From: Aliishimia sp965656085
GTDB lineage: Bacteria > Pseudomonadota > Alphaproteobacteria > Rhodobacterales > Rhodobacteraceae
DNA: 64,000 nucleotides
NCBI GenBank assembly: GCA_965656085.1
Contig: CBFHJA010000011.1
Span: 1 to 64,000 of the forward strand
Reading direction: 5' to 3'
Shown: piece by piece, positions 42,713 to 50,870 of the stretch
Layout: each line of letters starts with the position of its first letter
Numbering within the stretch: position 1 is the stretch's first letter
The notes under the pieces: generated by a model
The model's input: the letters and a program-made list of their open reading frames with translations, nothing else
What the model was told of the DNA's origin: nothing
Databases searched by the model: none
Program-made: the position numbers and the translations under genes

Positions 42713-42931
42713 CTACTCCTTGCGGGAGCGCCAGAGGCCGATTGCGTACCAAAGCGCCACGCCGAACCCGGCGAGCGCCAGAAGATCGAACAGGGCGAGG
42801 GTCCGGTTGGACCAGCCGTATTCGCTCCCGATCAGATTGGCGAGAACCCAAACGATCCCGGTTCCGGCGATCACCAGCGACAAGCGCCGTCCCGCCTTTC
42901 CGTCATCCTTTGGTCTCTCTCCTTTCGTCAT
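42713..42931 (-). CDS. DUF5337-like two-helix membrane protein
   Basis: A 72-residue protein with a basic N terminus (MTKGERPKDDGKAGRR) and two hydrophobic helices (LSLVIAGTGIVWVLANLIG and LALFDLLALAGFGVALWYAI). This layout matches DUF5337 proteins of Rhodobacterales by memory. It lies between nuoE and nuoF in the operon. A small accessory membrane protein of complex I assembly is a guess only. Confidence 0.65.
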   Translation of the reverse strand: MTKGERPKDDGKAGRRLSLVIAGTGIVWVLANLIGSEYGWSNRTLALFDLLALAGFGVALWYAIGLWRSRKE

Positions 42932-42948
42932 ATTGTCCGGCGCGTGCG

Positions 42949-43767
42949 TTAATACACGTCGCCGTCGTCAACGCGCTTGGAGAACTCGGTGTCTCCGCCC
43001 GCAGCGAGGACCTTGGCCTGCGCGACCCAGTCGTCCCGGCTCACCCGGCCCTTGAAGCCTTCGAGATTGGCGTCGACCCACGCGATTTCATCTGCGGTCC
43101 ACCCCGCGATCTGGTCGAAGTGATAGAACCCCATCGAATGCAGGAGCTTTTCGAGCTTCGGCCCGACGCCCTTGATTTCCTTGAGGTTGTCGGCACCGTC
43201 ATCGCGCGGGGCGTCGAGCGCTTCGGGGCGCGTGCCCACATCGGCTGCGTCGCTGCTGCTGTCTGCGGTGTCGGTGGCCGGTGCGGCGGCGGGCTTTGGC
43301 GCGGCGGCGGGCGTGTCGCCATTCTCATAGCGCCATGTCCCTTTGCGCTCGGCCAGTTCCGCCTCGCCCGCAAGCGGCGCCGAGGGTTTCACACCGGCCT
43401 TGGCCGCGGCCACGGCGGCGGCGGGGCTGGAGGCGGGGTCGACTTCGGCGGCGGCTGCAGGGTCTGGAGCCTTTTCACCGGCCTTCGCGGCGGCGGCGGC
43501 CTCGGCAGCGGACTCGGCGCTGGATTTCACCGGATGGGTGTCTTTCGGCGGGGTCAGGGCGGTCTCATTCGGAGCAGGCAGAGGCTTGCAGGCGATCCAA
43601 CTGACCAGCGCGCCCACGATGATCGTGATCACGATTGCTGCAAACACGGCTTGAATGAAGGTCCAGTCTCCCACAACCATCAACAGCACAAACCCGAGCG
43701 CGGCCGCGAGCACCGCAAGGCCCCAGCCGCCCGCATAGCAGATCAGACTGCTTTGATTATTGTCCAT
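42949..43767 (-). CDS. membrane protein with NuoE-like C-terminal helix-hairpin-helix domain
   Basis: A 272-residue protein with two N-terminal transmembrane helices (AGGWGLAVLAAALGFVLLMV and FAAIVITIIVGALVSWIAC). About 120 residues of Ala/Pro/Asp/Lys-rich linker follow, then an 80-residue C-terminal domain starting IKGVGPKLEKLLHSMGFYHF, a helix-hairpin-helix-like motif. That domain is almost identical to the C-terminal extension of the adjacent NuoE. This suggests recent duplication or gene conversion, and that the protein may tether NuoE or complex I to the membrane. Interaction is inference. Confidence 0.75.
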   Translation of the reverse strand: MDNNQSSLICYAGGWGLAVLAAALGFVLLMVVGDWTFIQAVFAAIVITIIVGALVSWIACKPLPAPNETALTPPKDTHPVKSSAESAAEAAAAAKAGEKAPDPAAAAEVDPASSPAAAVAAAKAGVKPSAPLAGEAELAERKGTWRYENGDTPAAAPKPAAAPATDTADSSSDAADVGTRPEALDAPRDDGADNLKEIKGVGPKLEKLLHSMGFYHFDQIAGWTADEIAWVDANLEGFKGRVSRDDWVAQAKVLAAGGDTEFSKRVDDGDVY

Positions 43768-43799
43768 AATTGGTCACCTCTCCCATTGGGTCGTTCAAC

Positions 43800-44954
43800 T
43801 TACGCACTATAAGTATCGTTTTTTTCCGCGCGTTGGGAAAATTCTGTGCTGTCACCGGAGGCGAGAATCTTGGCCTGCGCGACCCACTTGTCGCGACTGA
43901 CCCGCCCCTTGAAGCCTTCGAGGTTCTCATCGACCCATGCGATCTCCCTCTCGGACCAGCCTGCGATCTGGTCGAAATGGTAAAAGCCCATGGAATGCAA
44001 CAGCTTTTCGAGCTTCGGCCCAACGCCCTTGATCATCTTCAGATCGTCGGGCTGGCCGCCGCGCGCCTCGGAAAGCTGCGCGGGCTTGTCGGCTTCGGTG
44101 TCGGGAACGGCCGGGTTCGACGCGGAGACCGGCTTGGCCCGGGAGGCGGCTTGTGCCTCCTGTTTGCTCACGCCGGTCGAATCTGTGGGCGTTTTCGCGG
44201 CCGGTTTCGGCTCGTCATTGGCCGCCACTTTCGGCGGCACAGCACCCTTTCCGAGCCATGGCGTGACCACCGGCTCCTCGGTCCCGTCGATCCGCTTGAT
44301 CGTGTCGCCGCGATCGACCGCGCGCTGCACGGACGCGTTGTATTGCGTGTGACCGCTGTCGAAATCCTTCAGCGTGGTCAGCCCCGACAACGGCTCGGCG
44401 GCATAACGCCCGTTCTGCGGTCCCGGATGCGGCACCTTTCCGGCGGCCATCTCGTCGATGATCTCGGCGAATTTCTCCGCCGTGAGGTCCTCGTAATAGT
44501 CCTTGCCGATCTGCGCCATCGGCGCGTTAGCGCAGGCACCGAGACACTCGACCTCTTCCCAACTGAACTTGCCGTCCTCGCTGATCTGGTGCGGGCGCTT
44601 TGCGATCTTGTCCTTGCAAACCGCGATCAGGTCCTCGGCCCCGCAGATCATGCAGGTCGTGGTCCCGCAAATCTGGAAATGCGCCACTTGCCCAACGGGT
44701 TGCAGCTGAAACATGAAGTAGAACGAGGCGACTTCCAGCGCCCGGATATAGGCCATGTCCAGCATCTCGGCGACATGCTCGATGGCCGGGCGCGAGAGCC
44801 AGCCTTCCTGCTCCTGCGCACGCCAAAGCAGCGGAATGATCGCGCTGGCTTGCCGGCCTTCAGGGTATTTGGTGATCTGCGCTTCGGCCCACGCCTGATT
44901 GGCGGGCGTGAAGGCGAACGTGTCGGGTTGGTCTGCGTGAAGACGGCGGAGCAT
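43800..44954 (-). CDS. nuoE: NADH-quinone oxidoreductase subunit E with C-terminal extension
   Basis: A 384-residue protein; typical NuoE is about 170-240. The first 230 residues are the thioredoxin-like [2Fe-2S] N1a subunit, with ligands in CGTTTCMICGAEDL and VECLGACANAPM. A Pro/Lys/Ala-rich linker follows, then a domain starting IKGVGPKLEKLLHSMGFYHF that is shared with the neighbouring membrane protein. Its ATG overlaps the TAA of a 48-codon ORF upstream. Such long NuoE proteins occur in Rhodobacterales. Confidence 0.94.
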   Translation of the reverse strand: MLRRLHADQPDTFAFTPANQAWAEAQITKYPEGRQASAIIPLLWRAQEQEGWLSRPAIEHVAEMLDMAYIRALEVASFYFMFQLQPVGQVAHFQICGTTTCMICGAEDLIAVCKDKIAKRPHQISEDGKFSWEEVECLGACANAPMAQIGKDYYEDLTAEKFAEIIDEMAAGKVPHPGPQNGRYAAEPLSGLTTLKDFDSGHTQYNASVQRAVDRGDTIKRIDGTEEPVVTPWLGKGAVPPKVAANDEPKPAAKTPTDSTGVSKQEAQAASRAKPVSASNPAVPDTEADKPAQLSEARGGQPDDLKMIKGVGPKLEKLLHSMGFYHFDQIAGWSEREIAWVDENLEGFKGRVSRDKWVAQAKILASGDSTEFSQRAEKNDTYSA

Positions 44955-45100
44955 TATCTGGTTTTTCCGTAGAGCTTATTTCGAGATATCATGACTATGA
45001 TTGACGCATCGTCAGCGCGGGTGCCAAACCCGGGCAGCGCGTCCCTATAGCGTCCTGTGCGGGCCGGCTTGCAGGCCTGTGCACCGCCCCCGGCGCTCAC
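44954..45100 (-). CDS. putative 48-residue micro-ORF between nuoD and nuoE
   Basis: A GTG at 45100 overlaps the nuoD TGA (GTGA), and the ORF ends TAA overlapping the nuoE ATG (TAATG). The product reads (M)SAGGGAQACKPARTGRYR and ends ISRNKLYGKTR; it is basic and has no known domain. Exact coupling at both ends, in an operon where coupling is the rule, supports translation. The alternative is that the frame is a chance leader that carries ribosomes to nuoE. Confidence 0.45.
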   Translation of the reverse strand: MSAGGGAQACKPARTGRYRDALPGFGTRADDASIIVMISRNKLYGKTR

Positions 45101-46314
45101 CGGTCGATCTCTCCGAAGACGACATCCATCGTGCCGATGATCGCGGCCACGTCGGCAAGCTGGTGCCCCTTGGCCACGTGATCCATCGCTTGCAGATGCA
45201 GGAAGCCCGGCGCGCGGATCTTTGCGCGGTACGGCTTGTTGGTCCCATCGGCCTTCAGATAGACGCCGAACTCGCCCTTGGGCGCTTCCACGGCGGCATA
45301 GACCTCGCCTTCGGGCACGTGGAACCCTTCGGTGTAGAGCTTGAAGTGGTGGATCAGCGCTTCCATCGAGGTTTTCATGTCGGTCCGGTTCGGCGGCGTG
45401 ATCTTGCCCCGCGCCATCACGTCGCCGGTCTCCTCGCGCAGCTTTGCGATGGCCTGCTTCATGATCGACAGCGACTGGCGCATCTCTTCCATACGGACGA
45501 GATACCTGTCGTAGCAATCCCCGTTCTTGCCGATGGGGATCTGGAACTCGAACTCGTCATAGCATTCATACGGTTGCGCCCGGCGCAGGTCCCATGCGAG
45601 GCCCGAGCCACGTACCATCACGCCGGAAAAGCCCCAATCGAGGATTTCTTCCTCACTCACGACCCCGATATCCACGTTGCGCTGTTTGAAAATCCGGTTC
45701 TCGGTGAGCAGCCCCTCGATATCGTCGAGCACTTTGGGGAAATGATGCGCCCATTCCTCGATATCGTCCAGAAGCGCGTCCGGCAGGTCCTGATGCACCC
45801 CGCCGGGGCGGAAATAGGCCGCGTGCAGGCGCGCGCCGCAGGCCCGCTCATAGAACACCATGAGCTTTTCGCGCTCCTCGAAGCCCCAGAGCGGCGGCGT
45901 CAGCGCTCCCACATCCATGGCTTGCGTGGTCACGTTCAGCAGGTGGCTGAGAATGCGCCCGATCTCCGAATAAAGCACCCGGATCAGCGAGGCCCGGCGC
46001 GGCACTTCGGTGCCGGTGAGCTTCTCGATGGCGAGACACCACGCGTGCTCCTGATTCATCGGCGCGACATAGTCGAGCCGGTCGAAATAGGGCAGGTTTT
46101 GCAGGTAGGTCCGGCTCTCCATGAGCTTTTCGGTGCCGCGATGCAGCAGCCCGATATGCGGATCGCAGCGCTCGACGATCTCGCCGTCAAGCTCCAGAAC
46201 GAGCCGCAAAACCCCATGCGCCGCAGGGTGTTGCGGGCCGAAGTTGATGTTGAAGTTGCGGATTTTCTGCTCGCCCGTCAGGGCGTCGTCAAAACCTTTG
46301 GAGCCGTCCATCAT
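45097..46314 (-). CDS. nuoD: NADH-quinone oxidoreductase subunit D
   Basis: A 405-residue subunit of the hydrophilic arm lining the quinone pocket with NuoB. Landmarks are the NFGPQHPAAHGVLRLVLELD loop with its quinone-site His, RGTEKLMESRTYLQ, and the C-terminal GTMDVVFGEIDR. Length is typical of NuoD not fused to NuoC. An NTF2-like gene lies 13 bp upstream. Confidence 0.97.
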   Translation of the reverse strand: MMDGSKGFDDALTGEQKIRNFNINFGPQHPAAHGVLRLVLELDGEIVERCDPHIGLLHRGTEKLMESRTYLQNLPYFDRLDYVAPMNQEHAWCLAIEKLTGTEVPRRASLIRVLYSEIGRILSHLLNVTTQAMDVGALTPPLWGFEEREKLMVFYERACGARLHAAYFRPGGVHQDLPDALLDDIEEWAHHFPKVLDDIEGLLTENRIFKQRNVDIGVVSEEEILDWGFSGVMVRGSGLAWDLRRAQPYECYDEFEFQIPIGKNGDCYDRYLVRMEEMRQSLSIMKQAIAKLREETGDVMARGKITPPNRTDMKTSMEALIHHFKLYTEGFHVPEGEVYAAVEAPKGEFGVYLKADGTNKPYRAKIRAPGFLHLQAMDHVAKGHQLADVAAIIGTMDVVFGEIDR

Positions 46315-46327
46315 CTGTGTCTCACTC

Positions 46328-46711
46328 CTATGCGTCCAGCTTTTCCAAGGTGCGGAACACCTTGGTGAGCAGTTTCCAGTCGCCGGCGCTCTTCACGAAG
46401 CCGAGGTGGTCTTCGAAGCGGGCCATCCCGGGAACTTCGACCCAGAGATGCACGCGCGCGATCTCGTCACCGGCAACGTCCACCGAAATGATCCCGTAGG
46501 CCGCGTCTCCGGTGCCACCATCCCGGCCCCGGACGCGCTCCACGAACGACGCCTTGTCCCAGTAGGTCTCGGCCCCGTCCTCGATGAGGGTCATGTTGAA
46601 CCGCTCGTGGCACATGACCTCGAACACGTTCTCGCGGGCGAAATACACCGCCTCGCAATAGGCCTGCGCGGCCGCCGTGACCTCGGCGAAGGCGTCCGGT
46701 GTCGCGCTCAT
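46328..46711 (-). CDS. NTF2/SnoaL-like protein in the nuo operon
   Basis: A 127-residue protein of the NTF2-like cone fold: an N-terminal helix (AFAEVTAAAQAYCEAVYFAR), then strands (FNMTLIEDGAETYWDKASFV; ARVHLWVEVPGMARFEDHLG; GDWKLLTKVFRTLEKL). The pattern resembles lumazine-binding-type NTF2 proteins. No catalytic residues can be named. It overlaps nuoC by four bases and is followed by nuoD. A role in complex I is possible but not shown. Confidence 0.72.
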   Translation of the reverse strand: MSATPDAFAEVTAAAQAYCEAVYFARENVFEVMCHERFNMTLIEDGAETYWDKASFVERVRGRDGGTGDAAYGIISVDVAGDEIARVHLWVEVPGMARFEDHLGFVKSAGDWKLLTKVFRTLEKLDA

Positions 46712-47316
46712 GAGGCCTCTTCCTTTTTCTCGTCCCCGGGCAGGATGTATTCAGCCCCTTCCCACGGCGACATGAAGTCGAATTGCCGGTATTCCTGCAC
46801 GAGGCTCACGGGCTCATAGACAACCCGCTTTTGCTCTTCGTCATAGCGCACCTCGGTGTAGCCCGTGGTCGGGAAGTCCTTGCGCAGCGGGTAGCCGCGA
46901 AAGCCGTAATCGGTGAGGATGCGGCGCAGATCAGGATGGCCCGAGAACAAGAGCCCGAACATGTCGAAGACTTCGCGCTCGAACCAGTTGGCCGACGGGT
47001 GCACGGAGGTGATCGACGGCACGAGGTCTTCCTCGCGGGCCTGCACGCGCAGCCGGACGCGCTGGTTTTGGTACATCGACAGGAAGTGATAGATCACGTC
47101 GAACCGCTTGGCCCGGCCCGGATAGTCCACCGCCGTGATGTCGACGAGCGTGGAGAACTTGCAGGCCGCATCGGCCTTCAAATGCTCGACAAGCCCCACG
47201 ATATTGGGCAGCGCGACCTCAACCGTCAACTCGTCGTTCTCCACCGACCAGCCAACGACGCAATCGGGCCGCTTCAGTTCGATTGTCGCGCCAAGTTCTT
47301 GCAGTGCTTCACTCAT
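46708..47316 (-). CDS. nuoC: NADH-quinone oxidoreductase subunit C
   Basis: A 202-residue peripheral subunit of complex I. The signature is ERDVFDMFG-like EREVFDMFGLLFSGHPDLRR, followed by GYPLRKDFPTTGYTEVRYD. It is not fused to NuoD. The stop overlaps the start of the NTF2-like gene, and nuoB lies 11 bp upstream. Confidence 0.96.
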   Translation of the reverse strand: MSEALQELGATIELKRPDCVVGWSVENDELTVEVALPNIVGLVEHLKADAACKFSTLVDITAVDYPGRAKRFDVIYHFLSMYQNQRVRLRVQAREEDLVPSITSVHPSANWFEREVFDMFGLLFSGHPDLRRILTDYGFRGYPLRKDFPTTGYTEVRYDEEQKRVVYEPVSLVQEYRQFDFMSPWEGAEYILPGDEKKEEAS

Positions 47317-47327
47317 ATCGGCGCTCC

Positions 47328-47867
47328 CTAACGGACGATCGTCCCGGTCCGGCGGATTTTCCGTTGCAATTGCATGATCCCGTAGAGCAGCGCCTCGGCG
47401 GTCGGCGGACAGCCGGGCACATAGACGTCCACCGGCACGATCCGGTCACAGCCGCGCACCACGGAATAGCTGTAGTGATAGTACCCGCCCCCATTGGCGC
47501 AGGACCCCATAGAGATCACGTAGCGCGGCTCGGGCATCTGGTCGTAGACCTTGCGCAGCGCCGGGGCCATCTTGTTCGTGAGCGTGCCGGCCACGATCAT
47601 CAGATCGGACTGGCGCGGGCTCGCGCGCGGCGCGGTGCCGAAGCGCTCCATGTCATAGCGCGGCATCGCGGTGTGCATCATCTCCACCGCACAGCAGGCG
47701 AGCCCGAAGGTCATCCAGTGCAGCGAGCCGGTGCGCGCCCAGTTGATGATGTCCTCGGTGGAGGTGAGTAGGAACCCTTTGTCCTGCAATTCGCGGTTCA
47801 GGTCCTGCGTGGCGACGTCGCGGTCCACGCCTGCGGTATTGGCTCCTGTCTGGAGGCCGTCCGTCAT
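47328..47867 (-). CDS. nuoB: NADH-quinone oxidoreductase subunit B
   Basis: A subunit of about 179 residues carrying cluster N2, the electron donor to quinone. Ligands are the double Cys in FGLACCAVEMM, one in SMGSCANGGG, and one in VPGCPPTAE. I chose the ATG at 47867 because it overlaps the nuoA stop as ATGA; an ATG at 47873 adds two residues, and one at 47894 would lie inside nuoA. Confidence 0.96.
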   Translation of the reverse strand: MTDGLQTGANTAGVDRDVATQDLNRELQDKGFLLTSTEDIINWARTGSLHWMTFGLACCAVEMMHTAMPRYDMERFGTAPRASPRQSDLMIVAGTLTNKMAPALRKVYDQMPEPRYVISMGSCANGGGYYHYSYSVVRGCDRIVPVDVYVPGCPPTAEALLYGIMQLQRKIRRTGTIVR

Positions 47868-48229
47868 TGCCATTCCATCGCTCCTTTGCGCCATTCATAG
47901 GCAAAACCGAGTGCGAGGACGCCAAGGAAGGCCATCATCGACCAGAACCCGACCATCGAGATATCCTTGAAGGCCACGGCCCATGGGAAGAGAAACGCAA
48001 TCTCCAGATCGAAGATGATGAACAGGATCGACACCAGATAGAATCGCACGTCGAATTTCATCCGCGCATCGTCGAAGGCGTTGAACCCGCATTCATAGGC
48101 CGAGACCTTCTCGGGGTCCGGGCGGCGCACCGCCAGCACGACGGCAGCAAGGATCAGCACAAGGCCCAATCCGATCGCGACGGCCAGAAAGACCAGAATG
48201 GGCAGGTATTCCCGCAGCATCTCTTCCAT
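47864..48229 (-). CDS. nuoA: NADH-quinone oxidoreductase subunit A
   Basis: A 121-residue, three-helix membrane subunit. Landmarks are KVSAYECGFNAFDDARMKFD with the quinone-loop Cys, and FLVSILFIIFDLEIAFLFPW-like segments. It is the first gene of the nuo operon. Its upstream region 48230-48445 contains no gene and carries a predicted promoter. Confidence 0.96.
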   Translation of the reverse strand: MEEMLREYLPILVFLAVAIGLGLVLILAAVVLAVRRPDPEKVSAYECGFNAFDDARMKFDVRFYLVSILFIIFDLEIAFLFPWAVAFKDISMVGFWSMMAFLGVLALGFAYEWRKGAMEWQ

Positions 48230-48339
48230 GGTGGCTCCTTTTTGTCCCCTGCGGCCAGAGGCTCAAGCTCCCGTTGGTACACCGGCGTGGCTGCGCCGAC
48301 GGCTTTGCGTGCCAGCGTATGCCGCAAATATTGATCGAA

Positions 48340-48368
48340 CATCTATCCTTGCGGCGTTGCAGCGTCAA
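48340..48368 (-). promoter_or_regulatory. predicted promoter of the nuo operon
   Basis: On the minus strand TTGACG (48363-48368), a 17-bp spacer and TAGATG (48340-48345) resemble a sigma-70 promoter, leaving a leader of about 105 bases before nuoA. No FnrL dyad is visible here. The gap 48230-48445 holds no supported ORF. Confidence 0.45.
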
Positions 48369-48445
48369 CGCATGGCGGCACAAAATGGGGGCGGGAAAAG
48401 GACGCAGGGCGGGCGGCGGCAGCCCGCCCGCGCCAGAGCCGGGCC

Positions 48446-49261
48446 TCAGCCGAACTTGCCCGCGATGAAGGCCCGGGCGTCTGGATCCTGCGCGGCCTGA
48501 AACATCGCCTCGGTCGGGGCCAACTCGCGCAGCACGCCGAGATGGAAATAGCCGACCCGGTCCGCGACGCGCCGCGCCTGCATCATCGAATGGGTGATGA
48601 TGACCACCGAAAGCTGCGACTTGAGCCGCACCAGAAGGTCTTCCACCTCGGCGGTTGCGATCGGGTCGATCGACCCGGTCGGCTCGTCCATCAGCAACAC
48701 CTCGGCCTCGCAGGCCAGCGCCCGCGCGATACACAGGCGCTGTTGCTGGCCGCCCGAGAGCGCATGACCCGATGTCTTGTGCAAACTGTCCTTGACCTCG
48801 TCCCAGAGCCGCGCTTGCCGCAGGGCCTCTTCGACGCGGCGCTCCAGAGCGGCGCGGCCCGCAACGAGGCCGTGAATGCGCGGCCCGTAAGCGACATTCT
48901 CGAAGATCGTCTTGGCGAAGGGGTTCGGCTTCTGCGCCACCCATCCGAAGCGGCGCCGATGCATGGGCGGGTCGATCTCCGGCGCGTAGATGTCTTGCCC
49001 ATCCATCGCGATCTGGCCTTCGATTCGCACACCGCGCGTGTCGTCATGCATCCGGTTGAGGCATTTCAGGGCGGTGGATTTGCCACAGCCCGAGGGGCCG
49101 ATAAAGGCAAGGATTTCATTTGGGTAGAGGTCGAAATCGACATTCTTCAGGGCATGTGTGTCGTCATACCAAAGATTGAGGCGGCGCACCGAGAGCACGG
49201 GGGCGGCGTTCGATCCGCTCTGGGCGGCGTGCAGGGGGCGGGATGTGGTCTGGTCGAGCAT
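48446..49261 (-). CDS. PstB-like phosphate ABC transporter ATPase, without pst partners
   Basis: A 271-residue ATPase with PstB hallmarks. Walker A is IGPSGCGKSTALKCLNRMHD, the Q-loop is VAQKPNPFAKTIFENVAYGP, the signature is LSGGQQQRLCIARALA, Walker B is VLLMDEPTGSIDP, and IITHSMMQARRVAD follows. A 20-residue extra N terminus (LDQTTSRPLHAAQSGSNAA) is present. No pstSCA or phoU lies within the window on either side, so it is either a remote second copy or serves another transporter. Substitution of Pro by His within the usual VIVTH-N-M region is minor. Confidence 0.82.
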   Translation of the reverse strand: MLDQTTSRPLHAAQSGSNAAPVLSVRRLNLWYDDTHALKNVDFDLYPNEILAFIGPSGCGKSTALKCLNRMHDDTRGVRIEGQIAMDGQDIYAPEIDPPMHRRRFGWVAQKPNPFAKTIFENVAYGPRIHGLVAGRAALERRVEEALRQARLWDEVKDSLHKTSGHALSGGQQQRLCIARALACEAEVLLMDEPTGSIDPIATAEVEDLLVRLKSQLSVVIITHSMMQARRVADRVGYFHLGVLRELAPTEAMFQAAQDPDARAFIAGKFG

Positions 49262-49346
49262 AATTGCAGGTCCTCCGGGCTGACTGTGCCGGCACGCTGC
49301 ACAGCCCCCGCCAGTCTCTCCCTGACATGGATCAACCTCGCCAACT

Positions 49347-49364
49347 CTTCACAAAACCTTCACA
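49347..49364. promoter_or_regulatory. Pho-box-like direct repeat upstream of the pstB-like gene
   Basis: CTTCACA-AAAC-CTTCACA is an exact 7-bp direct repeat with an 11-bp period, the geometry of a PhoB half-site pair. The halves differ from the CTGTCAT consensus, and the orientation is opposite to the gene, so the assignment is weak. The rest of 49262-49514 holds no convincing ORF. Confidence 0.28.
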
Positions 49365-49514
49365 CACGCCTCCGCAATGTCTTGGCTCGGCTCAAATCTC
49401 TGACGCAGGTCTGAAGCAAGTCGCTGAAAAGTGGTATGCAGTTTTCAGCTCTCCGACATGCGAAATTAACAAGTCAGAGGGGGGTTGCGTGAATGCGAAT
49501 GAACGCGGCGCGCT

Positions 49515-49979
49515 CTAAGGCGCAAGTTGCCGTTCATTGGCCCGCAACTGCCGCCGCATCGCGGCCCCGGTGTGCGCATCGACACCGGCCTTTTCAACCA
49601 GCCACTCGACGGCTTCATCATAATCCACCGTCACCAAGGTCAGGCTCTCATCCCGCAGACCCTCAAGATCGGCATAAATTCCATACATCCGCATCATCCC
49701 GAACGAGCCGAGATCGCCCATGACATAAGCGCAGGGGTTGCCCCCGGTCTCGGGTTTCAAAGACTTGCGCAAGCGGATCGCCTTCTTGATCGACAAGGTC
49801 GTATCGACACTCAAATCAATGGCGCGCAGATCGAAGAAAGCAGGCAGATCGAGATTGGCCTCGGGGCCCGCCGACTGGCCAAGATCCATGCCATATTCGA
49901 CGATGCCCAGCAAGGACGCACTCTGCTCGGCACGCAGATAATGCAGGGATAATTCTGGGTAGAACGTGTACGAGATCAT
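49515..49979 (-). CDS. hypothetical protein, SpoIIAA/STAS-like look
   Basis: A 154-residue soluble protein. It starts with two strands (ISYTFYPELSLHYLRAEQ), has LPAFFDLRAIDLSV after about 45 residues, a basic helix (KKAIRLRKSLKPE), a strand CAYVMGDLGSFGMMRMYGIY, and ends LVTVDYDEAVEWLVEKAGV. This alternation recalls the SpoIIAA-like STAS fold found in many proteobacterial proteins of unknown role. No partner lies nearby. 49980-50084 is an AT-richer gap with no ORF. Confidence 0.6.
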   Translation of the reverse strand: MISYTFYPELSLHYLRAEQSASLLGIVEYGMDLGQSAGPEANLDLPAFFDLRAIDLSVDTTLSIKKAIRLRKSLKPETGGNPCAYVMGDLGSFGMMRMYGIYADLEGLRDESLTLVTVDYDEAVEWLVEKAGVDAHTGAAMRRQLRANERQLAP

Positions 49980-50084
49980 ATGACCGTGAGACTTGGAAGA
50001 CGCAGGCGGTAAGTCGATTGAACGTAATCTGTTAAAGGTAGCACATCGCTTGCCCCCGTTGAAGCCCGCCGCACAGGCCGCGCC

Positions 50085-50870
50085 CTAGCCCGTCCAAGAG
50101 GGTGCACGCCGGTCGAAGAACGCGTTGATCCCCTCCACAGCCTCCTCTGTCTCCCAGCGTGCGACCAACTCGGCGATCGTATGATCGATTACCGCATCGT
50201 CGAGCCTCGGCCCCAAGCTTCGCGCCAGCGCCTTGGCCGAGGCCACCGCGCCCGGCGCGCAGGCAAGATAGGGCACCGCTTCTGCCTCCACAGCCGCATC
50301 GAGGTCCTCCGCCGGCACCGCCTTGGCCAGCAGTCCCAGACCAACCGCCTCCTCCGCGCCAAAGACCCGGCCGCTCATGAAGACACGCCGCGCCATGCCC
50401 TCGCCCATGCGCGCCAGAACATACGGCCCAATCGTCGCCGGGATCAGCCCCAGCTTGGTCTCCGTCAGGGCCATCTTCACCCGCTCCGCGCCAATCGCGA
50501 CATCGCAGACCGAAGCCATCCCCACCCCGCCCCCGAACGCGTTGCCCTGCAGCTTTCCGATGAGCGGCTTGGGCATCTCGTTGAGCGCCTGCAGCATCTC
50601 CGCGAGCTTGCGCGCCTCGCGCCCCCGCGTCTCGGGATCGGCGGCCATCTGCTCCTGCATCCAGCCCAGATCGCCCCCCGCGCAGAACGACTTGCCCGCC
50701 CCGGTGAGCACGACCACCCGCACCGCCGCATCCGCGCCCAGCGCCCCGGCGGCCTCGGTGAGCTCTGCGATCATCTGCGCCGAGAGCGCATTATGCTTCT
50801 CGGGCCGGTTCAGCGTGAGTGTCGCGACCCCGCGCGCGTCGGTCTCGATACTGAGTGTCTCAAATGTCAT
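50085..50870 (-). CDS. liuC: methylglutaconyl-CoA hydratase (enoyl-CoA hydratase family)
   Basis: A 261-residue crotonase-fold enzyme. Oxyanion-hole motifs are VVVLTGAGKSFCAGGDLGWM and GNAFGGGVGMASVCD, with the second catalytic Glu in MALTETKLGLIP. In leucine breakdown this enzyme hydrates 3-methylglutaconyl-CoA to HMG-CoA; position after HMG-CoA lyase in a liu operon favours that over a general hydratase. ATG at 50870 overlaps the lyase stop (TAATG). Confidence 0.86.
   Translation of the reverse strand: MTFETLSIETDARGVATLTLNRPEKHNALSAQMIAELTEAAGALGADAAVRVVVLTGAGKSFCAGGDLGWMQEQMAADPETRGREARKLAEMLQALNEMPKPLIGKLQGNAFGGGVGMASVCDVAIGAERVKMALTETKLGLIPATIGPYVLARMGEGMARRVFMSGRVFGAEEAVGLGLLAKAVPAEDLDAAVEAEAVPYLACAPGAVASAKALARSLGPRLDDAVIDHTIAELVARWETEEAVEGINAFFDRRAPSWTG

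Noticed and set aside
49264..49518. 84-codon plus-strand frame between the pstB-like gene and the STAS-like gene
   Set aside because: No ribosome-binding site, no recognisable domain, and it reads through the candidate regulatory repeat.
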